Assembly (NCBI RefSeq): GCF_900112175.1 | Contig: NZ_FOYT01000003.1 | Coordinates: 124,001 to 188,000 of the forward strand | Reading direction: 5' to 3' | Length of the DNA stretch: 64,000 bases | Origin: Halogeometricum rufum | Lineage (GTDB): Archaea; Halobacteriota; Halobacteria; Halobacteriales; Haloferacaceae | Shown: positions 48,674 through 58,335 of the stretch, one piece after another | Layout: each line of letters starts with the position of its first letter | How positions within the stretch are numbered: position 1 is the stretch's first letter | Notes under the pieces: generated by a model | Database searches by the model: none | Told to the model about the DNA's origin: nothing | The model's input: the letters and a program-made list of their open reading frames with translations, nothing else | Translations under genes and position numbers: made by a program

Positions 48674-50395
48674 ATGTCTACGTTCGTCGATGACTACCCC
48701 GAGGAGTCGAAAATCGTACAGGCGTCGCTGGCGGTCGCGTTCGTCGCGTTAGGTATCGGTGCGTTCTTCGGCCTGATACAGGCGCTGCACCGCACGAACG
48801 TCCTCCGCATCTTCAGTTCGGTGGACTACTACACGTTGCTGACGGGCCACGGCGTGCTGTTGGCCATCGTGTTCACCATCTTCTTCCTCGTCGGCCTGTT
48901 CACGTGGGCCGTCACCAAGAGCCTGGACAGACCGGCCCCGGACATCCGCCTGACGTGGGCGTGGTTCGGGCTGATGACGACGGGCGCGACGCTCGTCGCC
49001 GTCGCCATCCTCTCCGGTCTGTTCCCCAGCATCCCGATGAGCGCGGACGTGCTCTACACGTTCTACGCGCCGTTGCAGGCGCACCCGGTGTTCTACATCG
49101 GACTGGCGATGTTCATCGTGGGGACGTGGATGGCGGGCGCCGACTGGTTCCTCGCCTACCGCGAGTGGCGCGGCGAGAACCCCGGCGAGCGGATTCCGCT
49201 CCAGACGTTCATGGTGCTGACGACGATGATAATGTGGTACATCGCGACGCTCGGCGTCGCCGTGAGCGTCGTCGTCTTCCTCATCCCGTGGTCGATGGGG
49301 CTGGTCGACTCTGTGAACCCGCTCCTCACCAGGACGCTGTTCTGGTACTTCGGGCACCCCATCGTCTACTTCTGGCTGATGCCGGCGTACCTGCTGTGGT
49401 ACACCGTCCTGCCGAAACTCGCGGGCGGCCGACTGTTCAGCGACCCGCTCGCACGCGTGGTGTTCGTGCTGTTCCTCCTGCTGTCGACGCCGGTGGGCAT
49501 CCACCACCAGTACCTCGACCCCGGCATCGCGGAGGGCTTCAAGTTCATCGCGATGACGAACACGATGTTCCTCCTGCTGCCGTCGCTGTTGACCGCGTTC
49601 ACCGTCGTCGCCAGCATGGAACACGGCGCGCGGCAACGCGGCGGCGAGGGCTACCTCGGCTGGCTCGGCGCACTCCCGTGGCGCGACCCGGCGTTCACCG
49701 GGATGGCGCTCGCGGGGCTGATGTTCGCCGCCGGCGGCTTCTCCGGCATGGTGAACGCCGGGATGAACATCAACTACCTCGTCCACAACACGCTGTGGGT
49801 ACCCGGTCACTTCCACATGACCGTCGGCACCGCCGTCGCCCTCACCATGATGGCGGGAACGTACTGGCTGCTCCCACAGATAACGGGCAAGAAGGTCTAC
49901 AGCCGACCCATCGGCCTCCTGCAGGTCGTGATGTGGTTCGTCGGCATGGTGTTCATGTCCAACGCGATGCACCGCGGCGGACTGCTGGGCATCCCCCGGC
50001 GGACCGCAGAGCCGCAGTACACGAACTTCGACTTCGTCACCGCCGTCGGGAGTATCGGCGAGATTCGAATGCAGATAGCGCTCGGCGGGACGCTGCTGTT
50101 CCTCAGCGTCGTCCTGTTCCTGTTCAACGTCGCCGCGACGTGGGCGGACGACCGCACCGAGACGCCCGTCGACGACTACCTGCCCGAACCGCTGTCGGGT
50201 CCGAGCGGGTCGCCGGTGGTCCTCGACAACCTCGCGCTGTGGACGGGTATCGCCATCGTGCTCGTCGTCCTCGCGTACACGCTTCCGCTCGCGAGCATCA
50301 TCGGCGACGCCGGCCTGTTCGGCAGTAGCGGCGGCTTCCCGGCCACCGTCACGCTGGACGGACTCGTGCGGATCATCGCGGGGGTGATGGGCTGA
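48674..50395 (+). CDS. cbaA: Cytochrome c oxidase subunit I (ba3 type), CbaA
   Basis: A 573-aa heme-copper oxidase subunit with about 13 helices. Ligands are in place: LTGHGVLLAIVFTIFF (heme b histidine, near residue 58), WYFGHPIVYFWLMPAY (near 230; CuB H and the cross-linked Y), TPVGIHHQYLDPG (near 275; two CuB histidines) and VPGHFHMTVGTA (near 375; heme histidines). The sequence belongs to the B-type (ba3) group that lacks the K/D channel residues of A-type oxidases. It overlaps cbaC by 1 nt (TGATG). Confidence 0.94.
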   Translation: MSTFVDDYPEESKIVQASLAVAFVALGIGAFFGLIQALHRTNVLRIFSSVDYYTLLTGHGVLLAIVFTIFFLVGLFTWAVTKSLDRPAPDIRLTWAWFGLMTTGATLVAVAILSGLFPSIPMSADVLYTFYAPLQAHPVFYIGLAMFIVGTWMAGADWFLAYREWRGENPGERIPLQTFMVLTTMIMWYIATLGVAVSVVVFLIPWSMGLVDSVNPLLTRTLFWYFGHPIVYFWLMPAYLLWYTVLPKLAGGRLFSDPLARVVFVLFLLLSTPVGIHHQYLDPGIAEGFKFIAMTNTMFLLLPSLLTAFTVVASMEHGARQRGGEGYLGWLGALPWRDPAFTGMALAGLMFAAGGFSGMVNAGMNINYLVHNTLWVPGHFHMTVGTAVALTMMAGTYWLLPQITGKKVYSRPIGLLQVVMWFVGMVFMSNAMHRGGLLGIPRRTAEPQYTNFDFVTAVGSIGEIRMQIALGGTLLFLSVVLFLFNVAATWADDRTETPVDDYLPEPLSGPSGSPVVLDNLALWTGIAIVLVVLAYTLPLASIIGDAGLFGSSGGFPATVTLDGLVRIIAGVMG

Positions 50396-50610
50396 TGCGC
50401 CGGCTCTCGCCCGCACTGCTCATGGTACTCGCGGCGTTCACCGTTCCGGTCGCCATCGAGATGCGGACGGTGGCCGGGTTCTTCGGCTACGACCTCCCGC
50501 TCGTCGCCGTCGCCGGGTTCGAACTCCTGTTGCTCGGCGTCCTGCTCGTCGTCTACCTGCTCGGCGAGACCGAACCGGCCGACGACGCCGACTCCGCCTC
50601 GCCGCGGTAG
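50395..50610 (+). CDS. cbaC: CbaC-like small membrane subunit
   Basis: A 71-aa protein with two helices (PALLMVLAAFTVPVAIEMRT and VAVAGFELLLLGVLLVVYLL) and an acidic tail. Its ATG overlaps the cbaA stop by 1 nt, so it is translated together with subunit I; position and size match CbaC in the archaeal cbaDBAC operon. No catalytic residues are expected. Confidence 0.83.
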   Translation: MRRLSPALLMVLAAFTVPVAIEMRTVAGFFGYDLPLVAVAGFELLLLGVLLVVYLLGETEPADDADSASPR

Positions 50611-50641
50611 CGCCGACGACCGAACGCCTCCGTCCACGCAC

Positions 50642-51301
50642 ATGACCGAGACGACGACACGACCGACCGCGCTCGCTCGCGGCCCGACGCGGACGCTCCG
50701 CCTCCTCGCGAGTCTCGTCGCCGTCGAGACGCTGCTCGTCGTCGGGTACCTGCTGGTGTCGGAGACGACGGTGCTGTCGGTTCGCTACGTCTCGTACCCG
50801 CTCGTGTGGGTGAACCTCGGCGTCCTCGCCGTCGACGCGGTGGACGTCCCCCGGCCGACCGACCGGCGGACGCTCGTCGCCGCCGTCGTCGCCGCCGTCT
50901 ACTTCGCCGTCCTCGCGTGGACCACCGGCCTCGTCGGACCCGGCACGGGCGACCCGTTCTCGGTCCGTCTGCTCTGGGCCGTCCCCGGGTGGGGGCCGGT
51001 CCTCCTCGTCGGCGGCCCGGTGAGTCTGGCGCTCGTCCCGTTCGAGGCCATCGGGTACGGCTGTCTGGCCGTCCTCGTCTACGGCAGTCTCGTGCGCGCG
51101 ACGGCGGGCGCGCTCTCCGGCGCACTCGGACTGGCGACGTGCGTGAGTTGCGTCGGCCCCGTCGTCGCGGGTGCCGTCGCGGGGGTCGGCGGCGGCGTGT
51201 CGACCGCGGTCGCGGGCGCGGCGAACGGGCCGTTCGCCTACGACCTCTCGACGGCGCTGTTCGTCGTCACCGTCGGCGCGCTGTGGTACACGCTTCGCTG
51301 A
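50642..51301 (+). CDS. Membrane protein linked to the oxidase locus (DUF7546-like)
   Basis: A 219-aa protein with about six helices and a G/A-rich core (LATCVSCVGPVVAGAVAGVG, near residue 165, has a C-x2-C pair in a helix). It follows cbaC by 31 nt on the same strand and probably shares its transcript. It resembles haloarchaeal membrane proteins of the cox cluster (DUF7546-type, from memory). The paired cysteines may bind metal during oxidase assembly; this is inference. Confidence 0.75.
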   Translation: MTETTTRPTALARGPTRTLRLLASLVAVETLLVVGYLLVSETTVLSVRYVSYPLVWVNLGVLAVDAVDVPRPTDRRTLVAAVVAAVYFAVLAWTTGLVGPGTGDPFSVRLLWAVPGWGPVLLVGGPVSLALVPFEAIGYGCLAVLVYGSLVRATAGALSGALGLATCVSCVGPVVAGAVAGVGGGVSTAVAGAANGPFAYDLSTALFVVTVGALWYTLR

Positions 51302-51639
51302 GAGTGTTCCGTCCGTCGTTTGCTCGGATACGTCTCTCGAAATACGTGTTGCACACCGACACAGAAGATACGCCACGGGAGCCTCTGTTCCGTAAACAGG
51401 CGACGGAATTCCGTCTCGAACCGCCTTCGAACGACGATACTGGCCCGTGTCTATCAGTTGACGAGGCGTATCGAGGATGTCGTCGAGCGATTCACGAGTC
51501 GCGCCGGCCGACAGTCAGTCCCGTGTGAGCGCCCGAGCGTGGCGACAGGTCCGCCGTGACGGCCGAGTGTCTCGGAGCGGAGGTGACGGCGGAGAACTGG
51601 AGAAGCGACGGTCGGACGAACGGGCGAACGAGCGAACGA
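51302..51639. other. Intergenic region after the oxidase locus
   Basis: In these 338 nt between convergent genes I see no convincing ORF, repeat or hairpin; reading frames are short and arginine-rich. It probably holds the terminators of the two flanking transcripts. Confidence 0.5.
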
Positions 51640-51867
51640 TTACCGGGCGGGGGTGGCGCGGTGGACGGCGGCCGCGGTGACGACGAGGAGGATGCCGAAG
51701 ACGAGCGTCATCCCCAGTTCGGCCGACATGGTCGCCAGCCCACCGACGGACTGGAGAATCGCGTAGCCGGCGATTGCCGTCAACACGACGCCGAGGACGA
51801 CGAAGACGCCGAGGGCGGTTTTGATGGGGTCGATGCCGACGGAACGGGTGGGTTGACTGTGACTCAT
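51640..51867 (-). CDS. 75-aa two-helix membrane protein
   Basis: A small protein with two transmembrane helices (TALGVFVVLGVVLTAIAGYA and LGMTLVFGILLVVTAAAVHR) and a short polar N-terminus (MSHSQPTRSVGID). The ATG at 51867 is preferred over one at 51897 whose extra residues are unlike the rest. It is divergent from the VTT-domain gene (112-nt gap). No family recognised. Confidence 0.68.
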   Translation of the reverse strand: MSHSQPTRSVGIDPIKTALGVFVVLGVVLTAIAGYAILQSVGGLATMSAELGMTLVFGILLVVTAAAVHRATPAR

Positions 51868-51979
51868 CTCGTCTCTGTCTACGATGCGGAATATCATATA
51901 GAGCCGAAACGTTTCCCAGATTCCGAGAATCGGGTCGTCACGGCAGCATAAGTACCAGGCGCGCGTCGGGAGACGCACA

Positions 51980-52714
51980 GTGGCAACGGACGGGTTCTTC
52001 CGGCGGTTGTGGACACGGGTCGACTCGATACAGGTGTTCGCGTCGCGCCGAAAGCGACGGCGATTCCTCCTGCACCTCGTCCTCGCCGTCCTCGCCCTCG
52101 CCGTCGTCGCGGTCCTGGCGCGCCGGCACCTCGTGTTCCTGACGGACGCGGACGAACTGCGCGCGTTCATCCGAGGCTACGGCGTCTGGGCTCCGGTCGT
52201 CCTCGTCTCCCTCCAGGCTCTGCAGGTCGTCGCGGCGCCGGTTCCGGGGCAGATTCTGGCGCTCGTGGCCGGCTACCTGTTCGGCGCCTGGTGGGGGACG
52301 CTCTACAACGTCGTCGGCATCACCATCGGTAGCACCGTCGCCTTCTGGCTCTCGCGGCGGTTCGGTCGAGCGTACGTCGAAGGGATAGTACACGAGGACG
52401 CGCTCGCCCGCTTCGACGCTATCGACGACGACCACGCCCGTCTGGCGCTGTTCGTGTTCTTCCTCGTTCCCGGCCTGCCGGACGACGTGCTCTGCTTCGC
52501 CGGTGGCCTCACCCGCATCCCGCTGTGGCAACTGGTCGCACTCGCCATCGTCGGCCGGACGCCGGCGTTCTTCCTCACGAACGTCGTCGGCGGCCTCCTC
52601 GGGACGAATCGAATCGGTCCCGCACTCGGTCTCGCGGCCCTCATCGTCGTCGCGTCGGTGCTGGGGTACCTGAACCGCGACCGACTGATCGGCCTCCTGA
52701 GCGACGACCGGTAG
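51980..52714 (+). CDS. TVP38/TMEM64 (VTT-domain) membrane protein
   Basis: A 244-aa protein of the DedA/VTT superfamily, about six helices. Signature: GQILALVAGYLFGAWWGTLY (near residue 92), GITIGSTVAFWLSRRFGRAY, and LVPGLPDDVLCFAGGLTRIP (near 161). Members are thought to act as lipid scramblases or flippases and in membrane homeostasis. The N-terminus is basic and contains RRKRRRFLL, which suits inside orientation. No operon partner. Confidence 0.88.
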   Translation: MATDGFFRRLWTRVDSIQVFASRRKRRRFLLHLVLAVLALAVVAVLARRHLVFLTDADELRAFIRGYGVWAPVVLVSLQALQVVAAPVPGQILALVAGYLFGAWWGTLYNVVGITIGSTVAFWLSRRFGRAYVEGIVHEDALARFDAIDDDHARLALFVFFLVPGLPDDVLCFAGGLTRIPLWQLVALAIVGRTPAFFLTNVVGGLLGTNRIGPALGLAALIVVASVLGYLNRDRLIGLLSDDR

Positions 52715-52803
52715 TCCCCACCGGCCGACGTCGTGACCCCCGAACGTGTCGACCACTCCATCGGATAGTCGTCCGAGTATCTCTCGTGATATTTTGAACG
52801 AAG

Positions 52804-52817
52804 ATTCTATATAGAAT
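52804..52817. promoter_or_regulatory. 14-nt perfect palindrome / TATA region upstream of the chemoreceptor gene
   Basis: ATTCTATATAGAAT is a perfect palindrome that includes a TATATAG core. It lies 24-33 nt before an ATG at 52837 (start of a 38-codon ORF) and 133-146 nt before the chemoreceptor start at 52950. It probably combines TATA box and operator. Confidence 0.5.
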
Positions 52818-52949
52818 ATATCTCACTCTTGGACTAATGTTACACATACGGTCGAAGCGTGAGGGCGACGGCCGAATATCGACGGAGTCGGAGGGAAGAC
52901 CAGAGCGGCGGTCTGCGATGGCGAATATCAGTCGAAGGTGTCGTCAGCG

Positions 52950-55898
52950 ATGAACATTCGAACGAAGCTCATCGCGCTGTGCCTCGTCATCTCGTTGGTT
53001 CCCGTCTCCGTCGTCGGGGGAGCGGGGATACAAGAAATGAATAGTATTGGGAACTACGCACAGGATCAGAGTGCCAGACACATGGAGGCGCAGGTGACGG
53101 GTGAACTGAACAACACCGTCGTCGCGAGACAGGAGCAGATACAGAACGTTTTGGACGTCCGCCGCGTCGACGCGCGGTCGCTGGCCGACTCCTCGCCGGT
53201 GCAGAACTATCAGGCCGCGAGGGCGGGCGAGTGGGAACTCGTGCAGCGACAGAGTCGGACGCAACTCGGTCACATGGCGCTTCAGATGCGGACGACCGTC
53301 GAGAGCACGAAAGAGACCGTTCTGCGGGAGAAGTACGGCGGGCGGTCCTGGGAGGAACTCTCGCCGGCGGAGCAGCGTCGAGTCGAAGACGAGGTGGAGC
53401 GAATCGTCGCCGGCAAGGCCGGAGACGGGACGCGTTCGGACGGCACCGCGTCCAAGATGTTCCAACCGGGGTACATCGGTGACACGGGGTACGCCTACAT
53501 CACCGACCGCGACTCGAACATCGTCGTCCACCACAACCTCGAAGACGGATTCAACCTCGTGGACAACGCCTCCCTGACGGTGTTCGACGAGGTGGCGACG
53601 ACCATCGACGAGGAGCAGGCGATTCGGAACGGCACGAGGTGGGGTATCGCCGAGTACGAGTGGGAGGACACCACACAGGCGGGCAACCCGGTGGAGAAGA
53701 AGTTCGTCGCGTACGCCTACCACGAGGACTTCGACTGGGTCCTCGCGCCGAGCGTCTACTACTACGAACTCCAGACCACCGCGAGCGAGAGTGCCAAGGA
53801 CCGAATCAACGCCTCCTTCGAGAGCTACCTGAACACCCGGTCGGTGTCGGTTCGGGGGGAGGAGCGGCCGGCGTACGACGAGATAATCCTGACCGACGAG
53901 GACGGACAGGGCGTCGTGCGGGCGGTGCGGACGGACGACGGCGTCGTCACGGAGTCCGTCGAACGCGTCTCCTACGCCGACACCGACTGGTTCGCGGGCG
54001 GCGAGTCGATGGCCGAGGGCGAGGTACACGTCGGCGACGTGCGAACCGTTGACGGCGAACGAGTCGTCTACCTCTCGACGCCGGTGTATCAGGACGGCGA
54101 GTTCTCGGGAACCGTCGCGCTCAGGTTCGATTACGGCATCCTCTCGGCGATGACGAACGGGGTGACTGTCGGCGAAACCGGACATCTGAGCATCGTGAAC
54201 GGCGAGGGACGGATACTGAGCCACCCCAACGCGTCCGTCGTCGAGTCCGGAGCACGGATAACCGACGAGTCACACGCGGGTGGCCTCGCCAGCGTGGCCG
54301 AGAACCGAATTCTCGCGGGTGAACGCGGACTCAGCACGTACGCGCGAGGCACCGAGGGGGGCGGCGACCGATACTACGTCGGGTACGCCCCACTGGAGTT
54401 CGGGACCGAACAGTTCGCGTTGCTCGCGACGGTCCCCGAAGAGGACGTGACGGGGGCGAGCGACGCACTCGGTCGCGAACTGAGCGACCGCACGTCGTCG
54501 GCGCTGACGTTCTTCCTGCTCCTGATCGGCGGTGCCGCCGTGGCGGTCATCGGGCTGGGATACGCCGCGGCGCGGTACTTCTCGGAACCAATCGAACAGC
54601 TTCGAGACCACGCGACGGCACTCGCTCGGGGGCGGTTCGACGGCGACGTCGACATCGAAGCGCCCGACGACGAAATCGGCGAACTCGTCGAGGCGTTCGA
54701 CGAGATGCAGTCGAACCTCAGACGGCAAGTGACGGAACTGCGGACCGTCAGCCAGAACCTCGGCGACGGCGACCTGAACCAGACGGTCAGAACCGACCTG
54801 CCCGGCGAGTTCGGGGCCATCATGTCCGACCTCGACGACGGAATCGAGAAGATACGGCAGAGCCTCGTGGAGGTCAACGACGTCGCCGACCGGTTCGCGG
54901 AGGTGAGCAGCGAGACGGTCGTGAGCGCCGAGGAGATAGAGGCGGCGAGTCAGGCCACCGCCCAGTCGGTCGAGGAGATAGCGCACGGCGCCGAACAGCA
55001 GACCGAGCAACTGCAGGTCGCAGCGGGCGAGATGAACGACCTCTCGGCGACCATCGAGGAGGTGGCCGCGTCGGCCGACGGCGTGGTCGAGACGGCGAAC
55101 GAAGCCGTCTCACTGGCGGACCGCGGGAGAGAGCACGCCGCGGACGCGACGCGGGAGATTTCGGCCATCGAGAGCGAGACGGCCACCGCCGTCTCGCAGG
55201 TCGAAGCGCTCAGCGACCGCATCGACGAGATAAACGACATCGTCCAGCTCATCACCGACATCACCGAGCAGACCGACCTGCTGGCGCTCAACGCGTCTAT
55301 CGAGGCCGCCCGCGCCGGCGAGGTCGGGCAGGGCTTCGCCGTCGTCGCCAACGAGATACAGGGACTGGCGAACGAGGCCGAGGAGGCGACCGAACAGGTC
55401 GAGGACCTCATCGACGAGATACGGGACGACACCGACGAAACGGTCGAGGACATCCAGTCGATGCGAGAACGCGTCGAGAGCGGTGCCGAGACCATCGAGG
55501 ACGCCATCGAGATGTTCGACGACATCGCGGAGGCGAGCGAGGAAGCCGAACACGGCGTCCGGGAGATATCCGAGTCGACGGAGGACCAGGCGCGGTCGAC
55601 GGAGGAAGTCGTGTCGATGGTGGACGACGTCTCCAGCGTGAGCGAGGAGACGGCCTCGGAGGCCAGCACGGTATCGGCCGCGACGGAAGAACAGACCGCC
55701 TCCATCAACGAGGTCACCCAGAACGTCCAGACCGTCTCCGAATCGGCACAGTCGCTCCGAGAACTCGTGACGCAGTTCGACGTCGGCAGGGGGGGCGAGT
55801 CACTCGACGGGGGCGCGAGTGAGTCTTCTTCCGCACCCGCCGCCTCGGAGGCGGTGGCAGTCGGCGACGACGCGGGGCCGTCGGGAGCGAGCGACTGA
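52950..55898 (+). CDS. Methyl-accepting chemotaxis transducer with dCache sensor
   Basis: A 982-aa transmembrane chemoreceptor. Layout: TM1 (residues 8-28), extracellular double-Cache sensor (about 40-505; [35 protein letters not shown]), TM2 (about 515-540, [20 protein letters not shown]), HAMP and a second HAMP-like segment (about 545-660), and the signalling coiled coil (about 670-940) with the hairpin tip [20 protein letters not shown] (near 773). The last 30 residues are an acidic flexible tail. No che genes are adjacent, so it feeds a distant pathway. Ligand unknown; dCache domains bind amino acids or other small molecules. Confidence 0.93.
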   Translation: MNIRTKLIALCLVISLVPVSVVGGAGIQEMNSIGNYAQDQSARHMEAQVTGELNNTVVARQEQIQNVLDVRRVDARSLADSSPVQNYQAARAGEWELVQRQSRTQLGHMALQMRTTVESTKETVLREKYGGRSWEELSPAEQRRVEDEVERIVAGKAGDGTRSDGTASKMFQPGYIGDTGYAYITDRDSNIVVHHNLEDGFNLVDNASLTVFDEVATTIDEEQAIRNGTRWGIAEYEWEDTTQAGNPVEKKFVAYAYHEDFDWVLAPSVYYYELQTTASESAKDRINASFESYLNTRSVSVRGEERPAYDEIILTDEDGQGVVRAVRTDDGVVTESVERVSYADTDWFAGGESMAEGEVHVGDVRTVDGERVVYLSTPVYQDGEFSGTVALRFDYGILSAMTNGVTVGETGHLSIVNGEGRILSHPNASVVESGARITDESHAGGLASVAENRILAGERGLSTYARGTEGGGDRYYVGYAPLEFGTEQFALLATVPEEDVTGASDALGRELSDRTSSALTFFLLLIGGAAVAVIGLGYAAARYFSEPIEQLRDHATALARGRFDGDVDIEAPDDEIGELVEAFDEMQSNLRRQVTELRTVSQNLGDGDLNQTVRTDLPGEFGAIMSDLDDGIEKIRQSLVEVNDVADRFAEVSSETVVSAEEIEAASQATAQSVEEIAHGAEQQTEQLQVAAGEMNDLSATIEEVAASADGVVETANEAVSLADRGREHAADATREISAIESETATAVSQVEALSDRIDEINDIVQLITDITEQTDLLALNASIEAARAGEVGQGFAVVANEIQGLANEAEEATEQVEDLIDEIRDDTDETVEDIQSMRERVESGAETIEDAIEMFDDIAEASEEAEHGVREISESTEDQARSTEEVVSMVDDVSSVSEETASEASTVSAATEEQTASINEVTQNVQTVSESAQSLRELVTQFDVGRGGESLDGGASESSSAPAASEAVAVGDDAGPSGASD

Positions 55899-56078
55899 CG
55901 CGCGAGTCCATCGGCCGCGTCCGACGACGCATCGGCCGAAGCGGATACAGGTCGCGACGGAGTATCCTCGTCTCGAGGACTCTTTCGATGCAACTGCGGA
56001 GACGATGTCGGCGACGACGGACCGGGCGGCCGAAAGAACAGGGTTTAGTGACGCGTCGTCGTTCGTGGAAACCGACAC

Positions 56079-57191
56079 ATGGTTGAAATCGCAACGCTCG
56101 GTCGGCTGTTCGCCGGAGTCGTGCTCCTACTCGGCAACGCCTACTTCGTCACTATCGAGTTCGCGATGACCCGCGTCCGTCAGTTCACCGAGGACCAGTT
56201 CCAGGGGTCCCGGGGACTCGAACGCGCGTGGAGCATGACCGAACGGCTGGAGATATTCCTCTCCGGCTGTCAGCTCGGCATCACCATCTGTAGCGTCGGG
56301 CTGGGCGTCGTCGCCGAACCAGCCCTCGCCGCGGTTCTGGACCCGGTGATACGGAGTCTCGGCCTCCAGGGCGTTCTCGGGTCGGGTGGTGAGGGCGGAC
56401 ACGCGGCGCTGTCCGCGATAACCGCGTTGGCGTTCATCAACATCCTCCACTTGACCGTCGGCGAGCAAGCGCCGACGTACCTCGGAATCGAGCGGTCCAA
56501 GCAGGTGGCGAAGTACGGGGCTCCCATCCTCTACTGGTGGACGCGGATATTCTCCCCGGTCATCCGCTTCGCCGACTGGCTGGCGAAGGCCATCCTCTCT
56601 CTGTTCGGCGTCAGCATCACCCGCTCCTGGGCCGAAGAGGAGGTGGAGGGCGAGGAGACGCCGTCGCGAGGGGAACTCCTCAGCGACATGGGCGACGCGC
56701 TGGCGCAGTTGGACATGCCCGAGGACCGCAGAGACGAGGTTCTCAACGCCGTCGCCATCGACCGGGTTCGGACTTCGGACATCATGGTCGACCGCGACGA
56801 CATCGTCTCCGTCTCGACGGAACGCTCGACCGAAGAGAACCTCGAGACGGTGCGGTCGAACTCCCACACGCGCTTTCCGCTCGTCGGCGAGAGCGTCGAC
56901 GACGTGGTCGGGACCATCTACCTCCCCGCGCTCGTGCAGGCGATGGACGCCATCGAACGGGGCGAGACGGCGTTCGCCGACATCGCCTCGGAGCCGATGA
57001 CCGTCGCTCCGGACGTCCCCGTCGCCGACCTCATCGACGAGTTTCAGGCGGCCGAGCAAGAGATAGCTCTCGTCGTCGAGGAGGGTCGGACGGTCGGGCT
57101 GATAACCGCCACCGACGCGTTCGAGACCATCACGGGCGAACTCGAGGACCCGATGGACGAGGACGCGGACCGCGACGAACCGGCGTCGTAA
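56079..57191 (+). CDS. CNNM (DUF21) transporter with CBS pair
   Basis: A 370-aa hemolysin-C-like protein. The N-terminal CNNM/DUF21 domain has three or four helices (VVLLLGNAYFVTIEFAMTRV at residues 13-32, SGCQLGITICSVGLGVVAEP near 62, LHLTVGEQAPTYLGIERSK near 124). A cytoplasmic linker follows, then two CBS repeats (RTSDIMVDRDDIVSVS near 230 and ASEPMTVAPDVPVADLIDEF near 302). This family exports Mg2+ or Na+/Mg2+; the CBS pair binds nucleotides. Stands alone; convergent with the next gene. Confidence 0.88.
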   Translation: MVEIATLGRLFAGVVLLLGNAYFVTIEFAMTRVRQFTEDQFQGSRGLERAWSMTERLEIFLSGCQLGITICSVGLGVVAEPALAAVLDPVIRSLGLQGVLGSGGEGGHAALSAITALAFINILHLTVGEQAPTYLGIERSKQVAKYGAPILYWWTRIFSPVIRFADWLAKAILSLFGVSITRSWAEEEVEGEETPSRGELLSDMGDALAQLDMPEDRRDEVLNAVAIDRVRTSDIMVDRDDIVSVSTERSTEENLETVRSNSHTRFPLVGESVDDVVGTIYLPALVQAMDAIERGETAFADIASEPMTVAPDVPVADLIDEFQAAEQEIALVVEEGRTVGLITATDAFETITGELEDPMDEDADRDEPAS

Positions 57192-57239
57192 CGCGCCGCG
57201 GCGTGAGGACGTTCTCTCGACTGGGTGGACCGACGCGAT

Positions 57240-58250
57240 TCAACCGCGATACGTGAGCCACAGCGTCGCGCTCCCGCCGACCGGGAGGACGAACCAGAAG
57301 CTCGCGACGCGGTAGAGGAGCGCTATCGCGGCGGCCGTCGCCGTATCGACGCCCGCGAGTGCGACGAGCAGGCCCGTGACGGCGGCTTCGACGCCGCCCA
57401 GACCGCCCGGCGTCGGCACCAGACTCGCCATCGCGCTCGCGGGGACGACGAACGCGACCAACTGGAGCGGGAGCGAGACGCCGACGGCCCACGCGGCCAG
57501 CCACAACGGGAGTGCGAAAAACACCCATCCGACGTAGGCGAACGCGAGCGTCTCGGCCACCCACGACCGGCGTGCGCCGAGGTCACCGAGCAACGAGAAG
57601 AACTGCGCGGCGCGTTGTTCGATGCTCTCGCTGTCCACGAACCGGACGCGGGAGGCTATCGGGTCCAGTATCCGACTGAGCCACCGCGTCGCCGCCCCGC
57701 GGGCCCGCCAGACGCCGTATCCGACGAGCGGGAGACACAGTGCCATCACGCCGAGTCCGTACACCAGCGCGCGGACGTTCCTCGGGACGCTCCCGGTGAG
57801 TCCGAGCACGACTACGCCGACGCCGGCGAACGAGAAGAACGGCAGGAGGTTCAGCGCGTCGGTGGTCACGACGCTCGCGAGCGACTCCTCGTAGCTCGCG
57901 TCGTGGTCCGCCGACAGCACCGCCGCTACGAACGGGCCGCCACCGGCCTTCCCGAACGGCGTGACGTAGTCGGCGAACGTCGCGGCGAAGTACGTCGGGA
58001 CGAGGTCCCGATACGGCACGTCGACGTTCAGCGATGCGAGCACCGTCTCCCAGCCTTTCGCCCAGAGCGAGAGCGCGACGAGCGAACTCGCGCAGGCGAG
58101 GACGACTGGCGTCGGGTCGGCCGAGGCCAGCGCAGAGAGGATCGACTGCCACCCGAGGACGTAGCCGAACGCGTACAGCAGTGCCGCGGCGACGAGAAAC
58201 CCGACGAGAGACTTCGCGACGGCCCGACGGTCGAACGCTGACTCGCTCAT
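57240..58250 (-). CDS. UPF0104 / lysylphosphatidylglycerol synthase TM-region protein
   Basis: A 336-aa integral membrane protein with about eight helices of the LPG_synthase_TM (UPF0104, AglD-type) family. The conserved FGKAGGGPFVAAVLSADHDA (near residue 98) and the C-terminal PTPGGLGGVEAAVTGLLVAL (near 287) are diagnostic. Members transfer or flip lipid-linked groups; in haloarchaea some act in N-glycosylation. No glycosyltransferase gene adjoins it, so substrate is open. The ATG at 58250 is preferred to a GTG at 58265. It faces the sulfurtransferase upstream, 85 nt away on the same strand. Confidence 0.87.
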   Translation of the reverse strand: MSESAFDRRAVAKSLVGFLVAAALLYAFGYVLGWQSILSALASADPTPVVLACASSLVALSLWAKGWETVLASLNVDVPYRDLVPTYFAATFADYVTPFGKAGGGPFVAAVLSADHDASYEESLASVVTTDALNLLPFFSFAGVGVVVLGLTGSVPRNVRALVYGLGVMALCLPLVGYGVWRARGAATRWLSRILDPIASRVRFVDSESIEQRAAQFFSLLGDLGARRSWVAETLAFAYVGWVFFALPLWLAAWAVGVSLPLQLVAFVVPASAMASLVPTPGGLGGVEAAVTGLLVALAGVDTATAAAIALLYRVASFWFVLPVGGSATLWLTYRG

Positions 58251-58335
58251 CGCAGGGGCGTTCACACAGCGAACGGAAAAGTCAGATGGCGGGCGGTCTC
58301 CCGGGCGGCGGGCGACTCAGCGGACGACGGGCGGT

